From Rhodanobacter sp. (GTDB lineage: Bacteria; Pseudomonadota; Gammaproteobacteria; Xanthomonadales; Rhodanobacteraceae), in assembly GCA_027450005.1 (NCBI GenBank), contig DAIDKO010000065.1, positions 1 through 42,915 of the forward strand: DNA of 42,915 nucleotides, written 5' to 3'. Under the pieces are notes generated by a model that had not been told where the DNA came from, did not search any database, and saw nothing but the letters and a program-made list of their open reading frames with translations. The position numbers were made by a program, and so were the translations under genes. Below are positions 18,453-28,934 of the stretch, one piece after another. The number at the start of each line of letters is the position of its first letter. Position 1 is the first letter of the stretch.

Positions 18453-19959
18453 GGTCCCCGCCGACAACTGGCTGCGCCGCAGCCGGGACATCGTCGCGCA
18501 GAGCCGGCTCGGCGTGCGCTCGCTCGGCCTGGGCCACGTGGTACGGATCGCCGACGGCATCGCCATCGTCTCCGGCCTGGCCCAGGCCCGGCTGCACGAA
18601 CTGCTCCGCTTCCATCACGACCGCATGGGCTTCGTGCTGTCGCTGGACGAGGACACCCTGGCGGCGGTGCTGCTCGACGACGACGGTCGCGTCGAGGCCG
18701 GTTCGGAAGTACTGGGCACCGGCGAGGTGCTGCGCGTACCGGTCGGTCCGGGCCTGCTCGGACGCGTGGTCGACCCGTTGGGTCGTCCGCTGGACCGCGA
18801 CGAGCCGGTGCCGGCCGAGGACCACCTGCCGATCGAGCGCCCGGCGCCGGCGATCATCGAGCGCGACTTGGTCAGCGAGCCGGTGGCCACCGGCGTGCTG
18901 GTGATCGACGCGATGTTCCCGATCGGCCGCGGCCAGCGTGAACTGCTGATCGGCGACCGCGCCACCGGCAAGACGGCGCTGGCGGTGGACGCGATGATCA
19001 ACCAGAAGCACTCGGACATGGTCTGCGTGTACGTCTCGGTCGGCCAGCGCGCGCATGCCGTGCAGCAGGTGATCGAGGCGGTGCGCGCGCACGGTGCGCC
19101 GGAGCGCACCATCTTCGTGGTGGCCTCGGCGTCGGCCTCGGCTGGACTGCAGTGGGTGGCGCCGTTCGCCGGCTTCAGCATCGCCGAGTACTTTCGCGAC
19201 CGCGGGCAGCACGCGCTGATCGTGATCGACGACCTGACAAAGCACGCCGCCACCCACCGCGAACTGGCCCTGCTTACCCACCAGCCGGCCGGCCGCGAAG
19301 CCTATCCCGGCGATGTGTTCTACCTGCACGCCCGGATGCTCGAGCGCGCCGCCAGGCTCTCTGCGGCCAAAGGCGGTGGTTCGCTCACCGCGCTGCCGAT
19401 CGCGCAGACCGAAGCCGGCAACCTGGCCGGCTACATCCCGACCAACCTGATTTCGATCACCGACGGGCAGATCGTGTTCGATACCGCGCTGTTCGCCTCC
19501 GACCAGCGTCCCGCGGTGAACGTGGGGTTGTCGGTGAGCCGGGTCGGCAGCAAGGCGCAGCCGCCGGTGCTGCGCGAAGTGGCCGGCCAACTGCGGCTGC
19601 AGTATTCGCAGTTCCTCGAGCTGGAGCTGTTCACCCGCTTCGGTAACCTCAGCGACAACCGGGTCAAGGCGCAGATCGTCCGTGGCCAGGCGATCCGTGC
19701 CCTGCTCACCCAGCCACGCTTCGCCGCGCAGTCGCTGACGGAACAGCTTGCCCTGCTCGCCGCGCTGGACGCCGGCGCACTGGATGGCCAGCCGGCGGCG
19801 GCGATCGCCGAGCTGTGCCGGCAACTGCCAGTCCAACTGGCCCGAGGCGCATCGATCCGCCCCGGCGAAGCGCTGAATGCCACCAGCCGCGGCGTCCTGG
19901 TGGACCTCGTGCGCGGGCTGCTCGCCGGAGTCGCCGCGGCCAGGGAACCGCCGGGATGA
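18433..19959 (+). CDS. atpA: N-type ATPase subunit alpha
   Basis: A 508-residue alpha subunit. Walker A is GDRATGKT at residues 174-181. The catalytic-site arginine lies in the [13 protein letters not shown] motif, and [13 protein letters not shown] and [18 protein letters not shown] are typical of alpha. It alternates with beta in the hexameric head. The alpha gene lies late in the operon, after b, as in other N-ATPases. It overlaps both atpF (20 bases) and atpG (ATGA). Confidence 0.94.
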   Translation: MPTDTPEVPADNWLRRSRDIVAQSRLGVRSLGLGHVVRIADGIAIVSGLAQARLHELLRFHHDRMGFVLSLDEDTLAAVLLDDDGRVEAGSEVLGTGEVLRVPVGPGLLGRVVDPLGRPLDRDEPVPAEDHLPIERPAPAIIERDLVSEPVATGVLVIDAMFPIGRGQRELLIGDRATGKTALAVDAMINQKHSDMVCVYVSVGQRAHAVQQVIEAVRAHGAPERTIFVVASASASAGLQWVAPFAGFSIAEYFRDRGQHALIVIDDLTKHAATHRELALLTHQPAGREAYPGDVFYLHARMLERAARLSAAKGGGSLTALPIAQTEAGNLAGYIPTNLISITDGQIVFDTALFASDQRPAVNVGLSVSRVGSKAQPPVLREVAGQLRLQYSQFLELELFTRFGNLSDNRVKAQIVRGQAIRALLTQPRFAAQSLTEQLALLAALDAGALDGQPAAAIAELCRQLPVQLARGASIRPGEALNATSRGVLVDLVRGLLAGVAAAREPPG

Positions 19960-20804
19960 GCGGACGCCTGGCCGAACTCAGCGCACGACTGGCATCCACC
20001 CACCAGCTCGGCAGCGTGATCGCCGCGATGCGGGCGATCGCCGCCAGCCGCTCGCAGCAGGCGCGGCGCGAGCTGCAGGCGATTCGGCTGTACGCCGACA
20101 CTATCGGCCAGGCGATCGGCCAGGTGCTCGGCACGTTGCCCGCCGGTCAGGCCATCGCGCCGCCGACGGCGTGGCCGAACGGCATGCTGGTCGTGGCGCT
20201 ATGTGCCGAGCAGGGCTTCGCCGGCAGCTTCAACGAGCGCGTGCTCGATGTTGCCCTGCCGCTGGCAGACGAGGGCGACGGCCACCTGTTCGTCATCGGC
20301 GACCGCGGCCTGATGGTCGCCGGCAACCGCGGGCGCAGGCCGGACTGGAGCGTGCCGATGGCCGCCCATACCGACGAGGTGTCCACACTGGCCGACCGCA
20401 TCGCCGACGCCATCGATACGGCGCTGGCCTCGCGCGGACCGGGCCGGGTGCTGCTGGTGCACGGCAGTCCGGGCGAAGACGAGGAACAGGGCATCAAGCG
20501 ACGCTGGCTGCTGCCGTTCGACTTCGGCCGCTTTCCCGCACGGCTCGCCGATGGCCAGGCGCCGCTGATGAACCTGCCGCACGCCGACCTGCTCGAGCGG
20601 CTGGCGGTCGAATACGTGCATGCCGACCTGTGCGAGGCGCTGATGCTGTCCTACGCGGCGGAAAACCAGGCACGCATGCAGGCGATGATCGCCGCCCACG
20701 GCAACCTGCAGCGCACCGAAGCCGCGCTCACGCGCGAGTTCCAGCGCGTGCGCCAGGAAGACATCACCGACGAGATCCTAGAGCTCTCCGCCGCCCGCAC
20801 CTGA
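19956..20804 (+). CDS. atpG: N-type ATPase subunit gamma
   Basis: A 282-residue central-stalk subunit. Both ends match the family: an N-terminal helix with [21 protein letters not shown] (the usual RI-x-S-x7-KAM region) and a C-terminal helix with [10 protein letters not shown] and [20 protein letters not shown]. The middle contains [13 protein letters not shown], the counterpart of the usual SDRGLCGGxN. The ATG at 19956 overlaps the alpha stop; the open frame runs further upstream inside atpA but has no homology there. It is the last ATPase subunit gene. No terminator is visible before the next gene, so transcription may continue into the LOG gene. Confidence 0.9.
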   Translation: MSGRLAELSARLASTHQLGSVIAAMRAIAASRSQQARRELQAIRLYADTIGQAIGQVLGTLPAGQAIAPPTAWPNGMLVVALCAEQGFAGSFNERVLDVALPLADEGDGHLFVIGDRGLMVAGNRGRRPDWSVPMAAHTDEVSTLADRIADAIDTALASRGPGRVLLVHGSPGEDEEQGIKRRWLLPFDFGRFPARLADGQAPLMNLPHADLLERLAVEYVHADLCEALMLSYAAENQARMQAMIAAHGNLQRTEAALTREFQRVRQEDITDEILELSAART

Positions 20805-20845
20805 CCAACCGGTCGCGGACGGGCTGCGACCGAAGGAGCCCCCGC

Positions 20846-21799
20846 TTGAACCAGCACCGCCACAGTCCGCCACCGCCGCCGCGCAAGCGCCGCACGCCGC
20901 TGCCCTGGGAGCACCCCAAGGCGCATGCCGAGGAGCCGCGGGTGGACGAGCGCCTGCGCGCGATCATGCAGCACCCTTCCTACCGGGAAGCGGACAGCGA
21001 CACGGCCTTCCTGCACCACGACGCGGCGCGCGGCGTGCGCCTGCAGGCGGACTATCTCAAGGCCGAGCTGGTACTGGCCGCGCATGGTATCGAACGCACG
21101 CTGCTGGTCTACGGCAGCACCCGCCTGCGCGAACCGGAAACGGCCCGGCGCGAGCTGGCCGCCGCGCAGGAGGCGGCCGGCAGACAACCCGGCGATGCAA
21201 CACTGGCACGCGCAGCGCACCTGGCCGGGCGCCGCGAGGCGCTGTCGCGCTACTACGAAGTGGGGCGCGAGCTTGGTCGGCTGGTCGGGCATGCCGACGT
21301 CCCGGGCCTGGCGGTGCTCACCGGCGGCGGTCCGGGCGCGATGGAGTCGGCCAACCGCGGCGCCAGCGAGGCCGGCGCGCCGACCGTGGGGCTGAACATC
21401 GCACTGCCGCGCGAGCAGTACCCGAATCCCTACGTCACCCCCGGCCTGTGCATGCAGTTCCACTACTTCGCCATGCGCAAGCTGCACTTCATGAAGCGGG
21501 CGGCGGCGATCGTCGCCCTGCCGGGTGGTTACGGCACGCTGGATGAGGTGTTCGGCGCGCTGACCCTGATCCAGACCCGCAAGAGCGCACCGATCCCGAT
21601 CGTACTGGTCGGCGAGGACTACTGGCGCCGGGTGTTCGATGTCGACTACCTGCTCGACGCGGGCAGCATCGACGAGGAAGACCGCGAACTGTTCTGGTAC
21701 GCCGAGACGGCCGAGGAAACCTGGCAGGGGATCCTCGACTGGCATGTCCGCAACGGCAGCCCCCTGCTCCCCGTCACCGCCACTGAGGCACGCCCATGA
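20846..21799 (+). CDS. LOG-family nucleotide phosphoribohydrolase-like protein
   Basis: A 317-residue Rossmann-fold protein of the LOG (TIGR00730) family. It has the diagnostic PGGYGTLDE motif at residues 226-234 and a GGGPGAMESANRGA motif before it. LOG enzymes split nucleoside 5'-monophosphates into base and ribose 5-phosphate. I choose a TTG start at 20846 because AAGGAG stands 7 bases before it; the first ATG in frame (20966) has no ribosome site and would cut off a basic Pro/Arg-rich N-terminus. It lies 41 bases after atpG and overlaps the next gene by 4 bases, so it is probably in the same transcript as the ATPase. Substrate is unknown. Confidence 0.85.
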   Translation: MNQHRHSPPPPPRKRRTPLPWEHPKAHAEEPRVDERLRAIMQHPSYREADSDTAFLHHDAARGVRLQADYLKAELVLAAHGIERTLLVYGSTRLREPETARRELAAAQEAAGRQPGDATLARAAHLAGRREALSRYYEVGRELGRLVGHADVPGLAVLTGGGPGAMESANRGASEAGAPTVGLNIALPREQYPNPYVTPGLCMQFHYFAMRKLHFMKRAAAIVALPGGYGTLDEVFGALTLIQTRKSAPIPIVLVGEDYWRRVFDVDYLLDAGSIDEEDRELFWYAETAEETWQGILDWHVRNGSPLLPVTATEARP

Positions 21800-23175
21800 A
21801 AATCTCCTTCCACGGTGCCGATCGCGAGGTCACCGGCTCCTGCCACCTGCTGGAGGCCGCCGGCAAGCGCATCCTCATCGACTGCGGCATGTACCAGGGT
21901 AGCCGCGAACTGGACGAGCAGAACGCCGACGACTTCGGCTTCGATCCGGCATCGATCGATTTGCTGCTGCTCACCCACGCGCACCTGGACCACTGCGGCC
22001 GCATCCCGCTGCTGGTCGATCGCGGCTTCGGCGGCGAAATCATCACCACCGCGGCCTCGCGCGAGCTGGCGCGGCTGGTGATGCTCGACGCGGCCGGCCT
22101 GCAGGAAGCCGACGCCGAACGCCGACAGCGCCAGGCTTCGCGTCGCGGCGAGGACGATGGCCGTCCGCTGTACACCACGCTGGACGCGCTCAACGCGATG
22201 GACCGCTTCGGCCGCGTCGCCCGCTACGGCCAACCGATCGAGCTGGCGCCGGGCCTGAGCGCCACCTTCCACGACGCCGGGCATATCCTCGGCTCGGCCA
22301 GTATCCGCATCGCCGAGCAAGGCGATGGCGGGCGCTCGGTGGTCTTCTCCGGCGACCTCGGCAACCGCGGCCGGCCGATCCTGCGCGATCCGCAGCCGCC
22401 GCCGCAGACCGACGCGGTGGTGATGGAAACCACCTACGGCGATCGCCTGCACAAGCCGCTGGGGCCGTCGGTGGAGGAGCTCTATGCCGCGATCACCGAC
22501 ACCTTCAAGCGCGGCGGCAACGTGGTGATCCCGACCTTCGCGCTGGAGCGTGCGCAGGAGATCCTCTACTACCTGCGCGCCGGCGTGGAGAGCGGCCGGC
22601 TGCCGCGCACGCTGCCGGTGTTCCTCGATTCGCCGATGGCGATCTCCGCCACCGAGATCTTCCGCCGCCACCCCGAGTGCTACGACCCGAGGGAGCACGC
22701 CCTGTTCGCCCGCGGCAGCGACCCGTTCGCCCTGCCCGGCCTGCGCTTCACCCGCGAAACCGCCGACTCGATGGCGCTGAACCGGATCCGCGGCGGCGCG
22801 GTCATCATGGCCGGCTCGGGCATGTGCACCGGCGGCCGCGTGCGCCACCACCTGCGGCACAACCTGTGGCGCGAGGATTCCAGCGTGGTGTTCGTCGGCT
22901 ATGCCGCGGCCGGCACGCTGGCGCGCATCCTGATCGACGGCGCGAAATCAGTACGCCTGTTCGGCGACGAGATCCCGGTGCGGGCGCAACTACACACCAT
23001 CAACGGTTTCTCCGCCCACGCCGACCGCGACGAACTGCTGGCCTGGCATGCGGCGATCAGGCCGGAGCAGACCATCCTGGTGCACGGCGACGAGGAAGTG
23101 ATGCAGGCCTTCGCCAGGCATCTCGCCCCCACCGGGGTGCATGTGCCGCGCAATGGCGATGCCATCACCCTCTGA
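21796..23175 (+). CDS. MBL-fold beta-CASP metallo-hydrolase (RNA-processing type)
   Basis: A 459-residue metallo-beta-lactamase fold protein. The metal site motif is H-A-H-L-D-H at residues 61-66, followed by [22 protein letters not shown] and a METTYGDR motif. The rest is a beta-CASP domain ([26 protein letters not shown]) and a C-terminal [13 protein letters not shown] region found in CPSF-type RNA nucleases. The bacterial members are thought to act on RNA, but this one is untested. It is co-translated with the LOG gene (ATGA). Its presence among energy-metabolism genes is unexplained. Confidence 0.88.
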   Translation: MKISFHGADREVTGSCHLLEAAGKRILIDCGMYQGSRELDEQNADDFGFDPASIDLLLLTHAHLDHCGRIPLLVDRGFGGEIITTAASRELARLVMLDAAGLQEADAERRQRQASRRGEDDGRPLYTTLDALNAMDRFGRVARYGQPIELAPGLSATFHDAGHILGSASIRIAEQGDGGRSVVFSGDLGNRGRPILRDPQPPPQTDAVVMETTYGDRLHKPLGPSVEELYAAITDTFKRGGNVVIPTFALERAQEILYYLRAGVESGRLPRTLPVFLDSPMAISATEIFRRHPECYDPREHALFARGSDPFALPGLRFTRETADSMALNRIRGGAVIMAGSGMCTGGRVRHHLRHNLWREDSSVVFVGYAAAGTLARILIDGAKSVRLFGDEIPVRAQLHTINGFSAHADRDELLAWHAAIRPEQTILVHGDEEVMQAFARHLAPTGVHVPRNGDAITL

Positions 23176-23204
23176 CAATCATCCACGGCCAGCAGGCTGC
23201 CCCT

Positions 23205-25592
23205 ATGTCCACAGCTTCCCCCGACAGACTTTCCGACGACGAACTGGCTGGCCTCGACCGCTACTGGCGGGCCTCGCTCTACCTGTGCGCCGGCATGCTG
23301 TACCTGCGCGACAACCCGCTGCTGCACGAGCCACTGCGGCTGGAACACATCAAGCACCGGCTGCTCGGGCACTGGGGCTCGGACGCCGGGCAGACCCTGG
23401 TGTGGACGCACCTGAACCGGCTGATCCGCACGCGCGACCTCGACGCGATCTTCATTTCCGGACCCGGCCACGGCGCGCCCTCGGTGCTGGCGCACGCGTG
23501 GCTGGAAGGACGCTACGGCGAGCTGTATGCGGACAAGGGACCGGGCCTGGACGGGCTGCGCCGCTTCTTCAAGGAGTTCTCCTTTCCCGGCGGCGTGGGC
23601 AGCCACTGCACGCCAGAGACGCCGGGTTCGCTGCACGAGGGCGGCGAGCTCGGCTACAGCCTGGCGCACGCCTACGGCGCGGCCTTCGACCACCCCGATC
23701 TGCTGGTGCTGTGCATGGTCGGGGACGGCGAGGCGGAAACCGGGCCGCTGGCCACCGCCTGGCATTCGAACAAGTTCCTCGATCCGGCACGCGACGGCGC
23801 GGTACTCCCGGTGCTGCACCTCAACGGTTACAAGATCGCCAACCCCACGGTGCTGGCGCGCATCCCGCACGGTCAGCTTACCGACCTGATGCGCGGCTAC
23901 GGCTATGAGCCATTCTTGGTCGAAGGTGACGACCCGCAGCGTGTGCACCGGGAGCTGGCCGCCACGCTGGAAACCGCACTGGACCGCATCGTCGACATCC
24001 AGCATCGCGCCCGCCACGGCGGCTTCGACGGCCAGCCGGTGTGGCCGATGATCGTGCTGCGCACCCCGAAGGGCTGGACCGGCCCGAAGGAAGTGGACGG
24101 CCATCGCGTGGAGGGCAGCTGGCGCGCCCACCAGATTCCGCTGGACCCGCACAAGGACGCCGCCCACCTGCGTCAGCTAGAACAGTGGCTGCGCAGCTAC
24201 CGCCCCGAGACGCTGTTCACCGCGGACGGCCACCTGGTAGCGGAGCTGGCTGCGCTGGCCCCATCCAGGCATCGCCGCATGAGCGCCAACCCGGTGGCCA
24301 ATGGCGGCCTGCTGCGGCGGGCGCTGCTGCGACCGGACATCCGCGAGTACGCGGTGGCGGTCGCCGAACCGGGCAACGCCACCGAGGAGAACACCCGGCC
24401 GACCGGCCGCCTGCTGCGCGACGTGATGCGCGCCAATCCCGACCGCTTCCGTTTCTTCTGCCCCGACGAAACCGCCTCGAACCGGCTGGACGACATCTAC
24501 CAGGCCAACGGCAAGGCGTGGATGGCAGCGACGCTGCCGGAGGATGCCGACGGCACCCACCTGCAACGCGGCGGCCGGGTGATGGAGATCCTCTCCGAAC
24601 ACACGCTGGAGGGCTGGCTGGAGGGCTACCTGCTGTCCGGCCGGCACGGCCTGCTCGCCTCTTACGAGGCCTTCATCCACGTCATCGACTCGATGTTCAA
24701 CCAGCACGCCAAGTGGCTTGAGAAGGCACTGGAGGTGCCGTGGCGGGCCAGCGTGTCCTCGCTCAACATCTTGGTTACCTCCACCGTGTGGCGGCAGGAC
24801 CACAACGGCTTTTCGCACCAGGACCCCGGCTTCCTCGACGTGGTCACCAACAAGAGCCCGCGGGTCACCCGCATCTACCTGCCGCCGGATGCGAACTGCC
24901 TGCTGTCGGTGGTCGACCATTGCCTGGACAGCACCGACAAGATCAACGTGATCGTCGCGGACAAGCAGAGCCACCTGCAGTACCTGGGCATCGACGAGGC
25001 CGCCGACCACTGCGCCAAGGGCATCGGCATCTGGGACTGGGCAAGCAACGACGACGGCGCCGAGCCGGACCTGGTGATGGCCTGCGCCGGCGACGTGCCG
25101 ACGAAGGAGGCGCTGGCTGCCACCGCTCTGCTGCGCGAGCACTTCCCGGCGTTGAAGGTGCGTTTCGTCAACGTGGTGGACCTGTTCCGGCTGCAGCCGG
25201 AGAGCGAGCACGTGCACGGGCTGTCCGACGCCGCGTTCGACAGCCTGTTCACCCGCGACAAGCCGGTGATCTTCAATTTCCACGGCTACCCGTGGCTGAT
25301 CCACAAGCTGCTGTACCGACGCTGCAACAGCCGCAACGTGCACGTCCGCGGCTACAAGGAACAGGGCAACATCAATACGCCGATGGACCTGGCCATCCGC
25401 AACCAGATCGACCGCTTCGACCTGGTGATCGACGCCATCGACCGCGTGCCGAGCCTCCAGTTGGTCGGCGCACACGTGCGCGAACGGATGCGGGACGCCA
25501 TCCTTGCCTGCCAGCGCTTTGCCAGCAGCGAAGGGGACGACCATCCCGACCATGCGGACTGGCGCTGGCCCGGGCGGACGGGCTCGCCGTAA
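23205..25592 (+). CDS. xfp: Phosphoketolase (xylulose 5-phosphate/fructose 6-phosphate)
   Basis: A 795-residue thiamine-diphosphate enzyme, near the usual 790-830. Recognisable parts in order: the N-terminal [26 protein letters not shown], the [19 protein letters not shown] region, the cofactor-binding [19 protein letters not shown], and the C-terminal [20 protein letters not shown]. It splits xylulose 5-phosphate or fructose 6-phosphate to acetyl-phosphate plus a shorter sugar phosphate. The product is a direct substrate for acetate kinase and the Pta domain upstream. The ATG at 23205 lies 29 bases after the previous stop and has only a weak AGCAGG site. A hairpin terminator follows, so it ends the island. 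Which sugar it prefers cannot be seen. Confidence 0.93.
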   Translation: MSTASPDRLSDDELAGLDRYWRASLYLCAGMLYLRDNPLLHEPLRLEHIKHRLLGHWGSDAGQTLVWTHLNRLIRTRDLDAIFISGPGHGAPSVLAHAWLEGRYGELYADKGPGLDGLRRFFKEFSFPGGVGSHCTPETPGSLHEGGELGYSLAHAYGAAFDHPDLLVLCMVGDGEAETGPLATAWHSNKFLDPARDGAVLPVLHLNGYKIANPTVLARIPHGQLTDLMRGYGYEPFLVEGDDPQRVHRELAATLETALDRIVDIQHRARHGGFDGQPVWPMIVLRTPKGWTGPKEVDGHRVEGSWRAHQIPLDPHKDAAHLRQLEQWLRSYRPETLFTADGHLVAELAALAPSRHRRMSANPVANGGLLRRALLRPDIREYAVAVAEPGNATEENTRPTGRLLRDVMRANPDRFRFFCPDETASNRLDDIYQANGKAWMAATLPEDADGTHLQRGGRVMEILSEHTLEGWLEGYLLSGRHGLLASYEAFIHVIDSMFNQHAKWLEKALEVPWRASVSSLNILVTSTVWRQDHNGFSHQDPGFLDVVTNKSPRVTRIYLPPDANCLLSVVDHCLDSTDKINVIVADKQSHLQYLGIDEAADHCAKGIGIWDWASNDDGAEPDLVMACAGDVPTKEALAATALLREHFPALKVRFVNVVDLFRLQPESEHVHGLSDAAFDSLFTRDKPVIFNFHGYPWLIHKLLYRRCNSRNVHVRGYKEQGNINTPMDLAIRNQIDRFDLVIDAIDRVPSLQLVGAHVRERMRDAILACQRFASSEGDDHPDHADWRWPGRTGSP

Positions 25593-25645
25593 GCTGCGGC
25601 CGCCGTGAACGCCAGGCCCGGCGAACGGTATGTTCCCGAAACAGC

Positions 25646-25670
25646 GAAGGCCCGCGCTTGGCGGGCCTTC
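25646..25670. terminator. Bidirectional terminator between xfp and lysS
   Basis: A perfect 10-bp stem (GAAGGCCCGC / GCGGGCCTTC) with a 5-base loop, between two convergent genes. The same GGCCCGC core recurs in the hairpins at 30757-30784 and 40834-40865, so it is a favoured terminator design in this genome. Confidence 0.75.
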
Positions 25671-25692
25671 ATTGTCGTGCTTCGTTCGGCGC

Positions 25693-27210
25693 TTAGGCTT
25701 CCGGACGCATGTACGGGAACAGCAGCACGTCGCGGATCGAGGCGGAGTTGGTGAGCAGCATCACCAGCCGGTCGATGCCGATGCCGAGACCGCCGGTGGG
25801 CGGCAGGCCGACTTCCAGCGCGCGGATGTAGTCGGCGTCGAAGTGCATCGCCTCGTCGTCGCCGGCGTCCTTGGCGTCAACCTGCGCCTGGAAGCGCGCG
25901 GCCTGGTCTTCCGGGTCGTTGAGCTCGGAAAAGCCGTTCGCGATCTCCTTACCGTTGACGAACAGCTCGAAGCGGTCCGTGATGCCCTTGTCGGTGTCGT
26001 TCTCGCGCGCCAGCGGCGAGACTTCGACCGGGTGCTGGGTGATGAAGGTAGGCTGGATCAGCGTGTGCTCCACTGTCTTCTCGAAGATCTCCAGCAGCAG
26101 CTTGCCCCAGCCGTAACCGTCCTTGACCTGTACGCCCAGGCGCTTGGCATGCGTCGCCATCGCGGCGCGATCGCGCAGCTCATCTCGGCGGATCTCCGGA
26201 TTGTGCTCGAGCACCGCGTCTTCCATGGTCCAGCGGCGGAAGGCGGGGCCGACGTCGATCTGCGCGCCATCCCATTCCAGCTTCGTCGTGCCGAGTACGT
26301 GCTGCGCGGTGTCGCGGATCACCGACTCGGTGAGGTCCATGATCTCGTTGTACGTGGCGTAGGCCTGGTACAGCTCCAGCATGGTGAACTCGGGGTTGTG
26401 CCGGGTCGACACGCCCTCGTTGCGGAAGTTGCGATTGATCTCGTAGAGGCGGTCGAAGCCGCCGACCACCAGGCGCTTGAGGTACAGCTCCGGCGCCACG
26501 CGCAAGTACAGGTCGATGTCCAGCGCATTGTGGTGGGTGATGAAAGGCTTGGCCGTGGCGCCGCCGGGGATGATGTGCATCATCGGCGTTTCCACTTCCA
26601 TGAAGCGGCGCGGTGCGGCCTCCAGCCAGTGGCGGATGAAGCCGATGATCCGCGAGCGCAGTTGGAAGGTGCGGCGCGCCTCCTCGGTGACGATCAAGTC
26701 GACGTAGCGCTGGCGATAGCGCTGCTCGACGTCGGCCATGCCGTGGTGCTTGTCAGGCAGCGGGCGCAGGCTCTTGGTCAGCAGGCGCAGACCGTCCACC
26801 TTCACCGACAGTTCGCCGGTCTTGGTGCGCATCAGCACGCCCTCGGCGCCGACAATGTCGCCCATGTCCCAGCCCTTGAACGCCTCGTAGACGTCGCCCA
26901 CCGTGCCGGCGTGGATGAACAGCTGGATGCGACCGGTCATGTCCTGCATCTGCACGAAGCTGACCTTGCCCTGCACGCGCTTGAGCACGATGCGCCCGGC
27001 CACCTTCACGCGACGCTGCGTGGCTTCGATGACCTCGACGGTATACGTGTCCTTGTCGGCATACTCGTCCTGCAGGTCACCGGCGAAGCTGTCCACCTTG
27101 AAGTCGTTGGGGAACGCAATGCCCTGCCCGCGTAGTGCCGTGAGTTTCTCGCGGCGCTCGGCGATCAGCTTGTTCTCGTCGACGGGCTGGGTATCGATGG
27201 TCTCGCTCAT
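25693..27210 (-). CDS. lysS: Lysine--tRNA ligase (class II)
   Basis: A 505-residue class II lysyl-tRNA synthetase. The N-terminal OB-fold anticodon-binding domain covers about residues 60-175. Motif 2 is seen as [18 protein letters not shown], and motif 3 as [13 protein letters not shown] near the C-terminus. The ATG at 27210 has GGAAG at good spacing. In many proteobacteria lysS follows prfB directly; here a gene for an 11-residue-repeat exported protein and a hairpin lie in between, so it may have its own promoter or rely on read-through. Confidence 0.96.
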   Translation of the reverse strand: MSETIDTQPVDENKLIAERREKLTALRGQGIAFPNDFKVDSFAGDLQDEYADKDTYTVEVIEATQRRVKVAGRIVLKRVQGKVSFVQMQDMTGRIQLFIHAGTVGDVYEAFKGWDMGDIVGAEGVLMRTKTGELSVKVDGLRLLTKSLRPLPDKHHGMADVEQRYRQRYVDLIVTEEARRTFQLRSRIIGFIRHWLEAAPRRFMEVETPMMHIIPGGATAKPFITHHNALDIDLYLRVAPELYLKRLVVGGFDRLYEINRNFRNEGVSTRHNPEFTMLELYQAYATYNEIMDLTESVIRDTAQHVLGTTKLEWDGAQIDVGPAFRRWTMEDAVLEHNPEIRRDELRDRAAMATHAKRLGVQVKDGYGWGKLLLEIFEKTVEHTLIQPTFITQHPVEVSPLARENDTDKGITDRFELFVNGKEIANGFSELNDPEDQAARFQAQVDAKDAGDDEAMHFDADYIRALEVGLPPTGGLGIGIDRLVMLLTNSASIRDVLLFPYMRPEA

Positions 27211-27225
27211 GGGGCTTCCGTGATG

Positions 27226-27245
27226 GCCGGCGCGTTCGCGCCGGC
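27226..27245 (-). terminator. Hairpin before lysS
   Basis: A perfect 9-bp GC-only stem (GCCGGCGCG / CGCGCCGGC) in the 75-bp gap between the repeat-protein gene and lysS. There is no T-run. It could end or attenuate transcription coming from the upstream gene. Confidence 0.45.
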
Positions 27246-27285
27246 TGACGCATGTGTCGTGATGGGATGGGTGGGGATACGGCGG

Positions 27286-27633
27286 TCAACCGCCCTTGCC
27301 GAACACTTTCTTGGTGGCGTCCTTGGTGGCGTCCCAGCCCTCCTTGGCACCGTGGCCGATCGCGGTGCCGACTTCCTTGGCGGCATGGCCGATGGCGACA
27401 CCGGCCTTCTCCGCGCCGTGGCCGATGCCGGTACCTGCTTCCTTGGCACCGTGGCCGATCTTCTTCGCGACATGGCGGGTGGCATGGCCCACGTCGCGTG
27501 CGCCGGTGGCGACGCCATGGCCAACGTCCTTCGCGCCCTGCTTGATGTCCTGGCCGGCGCTCTGCGCATTCGCGCCAAACGCCGTCAGGGCGGCACAGGC
27601 AAACAGGATGCTGCAAATCTTGCTGGCATTCAT
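27286..27633 (-). CDS. Exported protein of seven 11-residue repeats, one His per repeat
   Basis: A 115-residue protein, not recognised as a named family. A signal peptide (about 1-23, ending ANA before Gln24) predicts export. Residues 33-109 are exactly seven 11-residue units; the first six have a Gly-His pair at positions 6-7 (for example VAKKIGHGAKE and VGTAIGHGAKE), placing His at residues 39, 50, 61, 72, 83 and 94. A period of 11 is the repeat of group 3 LEA proteins and other amphipathic helices. The protein is rich in Gly, Ala, Lys and His. GAGG precedes the start. A stress-protective or membrane- or metal-binding role is inference. It stands between prfB and lysS, an unusual place. Confidence 0.72.
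   Translation of the reverse strand: MNASKICSILFACAALTAFGANAQSAGQDIKQGAKDVGHGVATGARDVGHATRHVAKKIGHGAKEAGTGIGHGAEKAGVAIGHAAKEVGTAIGHGAKEGWDATKDATKKVFGKGG
27307..27537. repeat. Seven tandem 33-bp degenerate repeats
   Basis: The DNA encoding the 11-residue units of the exported protein. GTGGCCGAT, ATGGCCGAT and similar words recur on the plus strand about every 33 bases. The reading frame is kept throughout, so unit gain or loss would not break the gene. Confidence 0.7.
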
Positions 27634-27719
27634 GCTGGCTACCTCGTCTGTGTTGGAAACCGGGAATGGTCTATACAGGCGGTTTTCCTTACCGCGGCTG
27701 AAGCCGCGACGCGGGCTCC

Positions 27720-28845
27720 TCAGGCATCGATGCGCTTGGCTCCGGCGTCCAGCCCGGACTTCAGGCTGGCCTCGATGAATTCGTCGAGATCGCCGTCCAG
27801 CACCTTCTGCGTGTCGGAACGCTCCACGCCGGTGCGCAGGTCCTTGATGCGGCTCTGGTCCAGCACGTAGTTGCGGATCTGGCTGCCCCAGCCGATGTCC
27901 GACTTGGTCGCTTCCAGCGCGTCCTTCTCGGCGTTGCGCTTCTGGATCTCGATCTCGTACAGCTTCGCGGCCAGCATCTTCATCGCGCGGTCGCGGTTGG
28001 CGTGCTGCGAGCGTTCGGTCTGGCAGGCCACCACCACGCCACTGGGAACGTGGGTGATGCGCACCGCTGACTCGGTCTTGTTGACGTGCTGGCCGCCGGC
28101 GCCGGACGAACGGTACACGTCGGTCTTCAGGTCGGCCGGGTTGATCTCGATGTCGATGTCGTCGTCGACTTCCGGCGATACGAACACGCTGGTGAAGCTG
28201 GTATGGCGGCGGTTGTCCGAGTCGAACGGGCTCTTGCGCACCAGCCGGTGCACGCCGATCTCGGTCTTCAGCCAGCCGTAGGCGTAGTCACCTTCGACGC
28301 GGAAGGTAGCGGACTTGATGCCGGCGACTTCGCCGCCGGAGACTTCCAGCAACTCGGTCTTCCAGCCGCGCGACTCGGCCCAGCGCAGGTACATGCGCAG
28401 CAGCATTTCGGCCCAGTCCTGCGCCTCGGTGCCGCCAGCGCCAGCCTGGATGTCGACGAAGGCGTTGGCCGAGTCCATCTTGCCGGAGAACATGCGCTGG
28501 AACTCCAGCTTGCCGACGCGGGCTTCGAGCTGGGCCACATCGTCGGCAACCGAAGCGACCGTCTCCTCGTCGCCGTCGGCGGCGGCCATCTCCAGCAGCT
28601 CCTCGGCATCGGACAAGCCCGCAGTGAGCTCGTCGATGCCGGTGACCACGGTGTCCAGGCGGGCGCGTTCGCGGCCCAGCTCCTGCGCACGCGGCGGATC
28701 GTCCCAGACGTTCGGGCTCTCCAGCTCGCGGCTTACTTCTTCGAGGCGATCACGCTTGGTGGCGTAGTCAAAGATACCCCCTAAGCGACTCGACGCGGGC
28801 CGTGAGGTCCGCGATCTGCGCAAGGATCGGATTGGTCTCGATCAT
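27720..28845 (-). CDS. prfB: Peptide chain release factor 2 (programmed +1 frameshift)
   Basis: RF2 is encoded in two overlapping frames. The ATG at 28845 opens a 25-codon frame ([20 protein letters not shown], then LRGYL) that stops at TGA 28770-28768. A +1 shift at the CTT codon continues as [12 protein letters not shown] in the next frame, giving about 374 residues, close to the usual 365. The GGQ peptidyl-hydrolysis motif lies in [16 protein letters not shown] and the stop-recognition tripeptide SPF in [15 protein letters not shown]2 recognises UGA and UAA. The frameshift lets RF2 regulate its own synthesis: when RF2 is scarce the ribosome pauses at UGA and shifts. Downstream on the same strand are the repeat-protein gene and lysS. 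Confidence 0.96.
28767..28782 (-). promoter_or_regulatory. RF2 programmed frameshift site
   Basis: AGGGGGTATCTTTGAC matches the well-known bacterial RF2 element exactly: an internal Shine-Dalgarno-like AGGGGG, the slippery CTT and the in-frame TGA followed by C. It is the reason the gene appears as two overlapping open frames. Confidence 0.95.
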
Positions 28846-28934
28846 GGTTGAACCGGATGTCGAAAGTTGGCCGCCCATGGTACCAGAGGCACCTATGGGC
28901 GCGCGGATCGCATCGCTCCAAATCCCGCGAAACG

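Noticed and set aside
22899..25553. Two long minus-strand frames (422 and 458 residues)
   Set aside because: Both are antisense to phosphoketolase and have the composition of shadow frames.
27693..27708. Hairpin CGCGGC-TGAA-GCCGCG after prfB
   Set aside because: Only six base pairs and no T-run on the minus strand; not enough to call a terminator.
28735..28845. Apparent frameshift error in prfB
   Set aside because: The junction carries the exact RF2 recoding element, so it is programmed and not a sequencing error or pseudogene.
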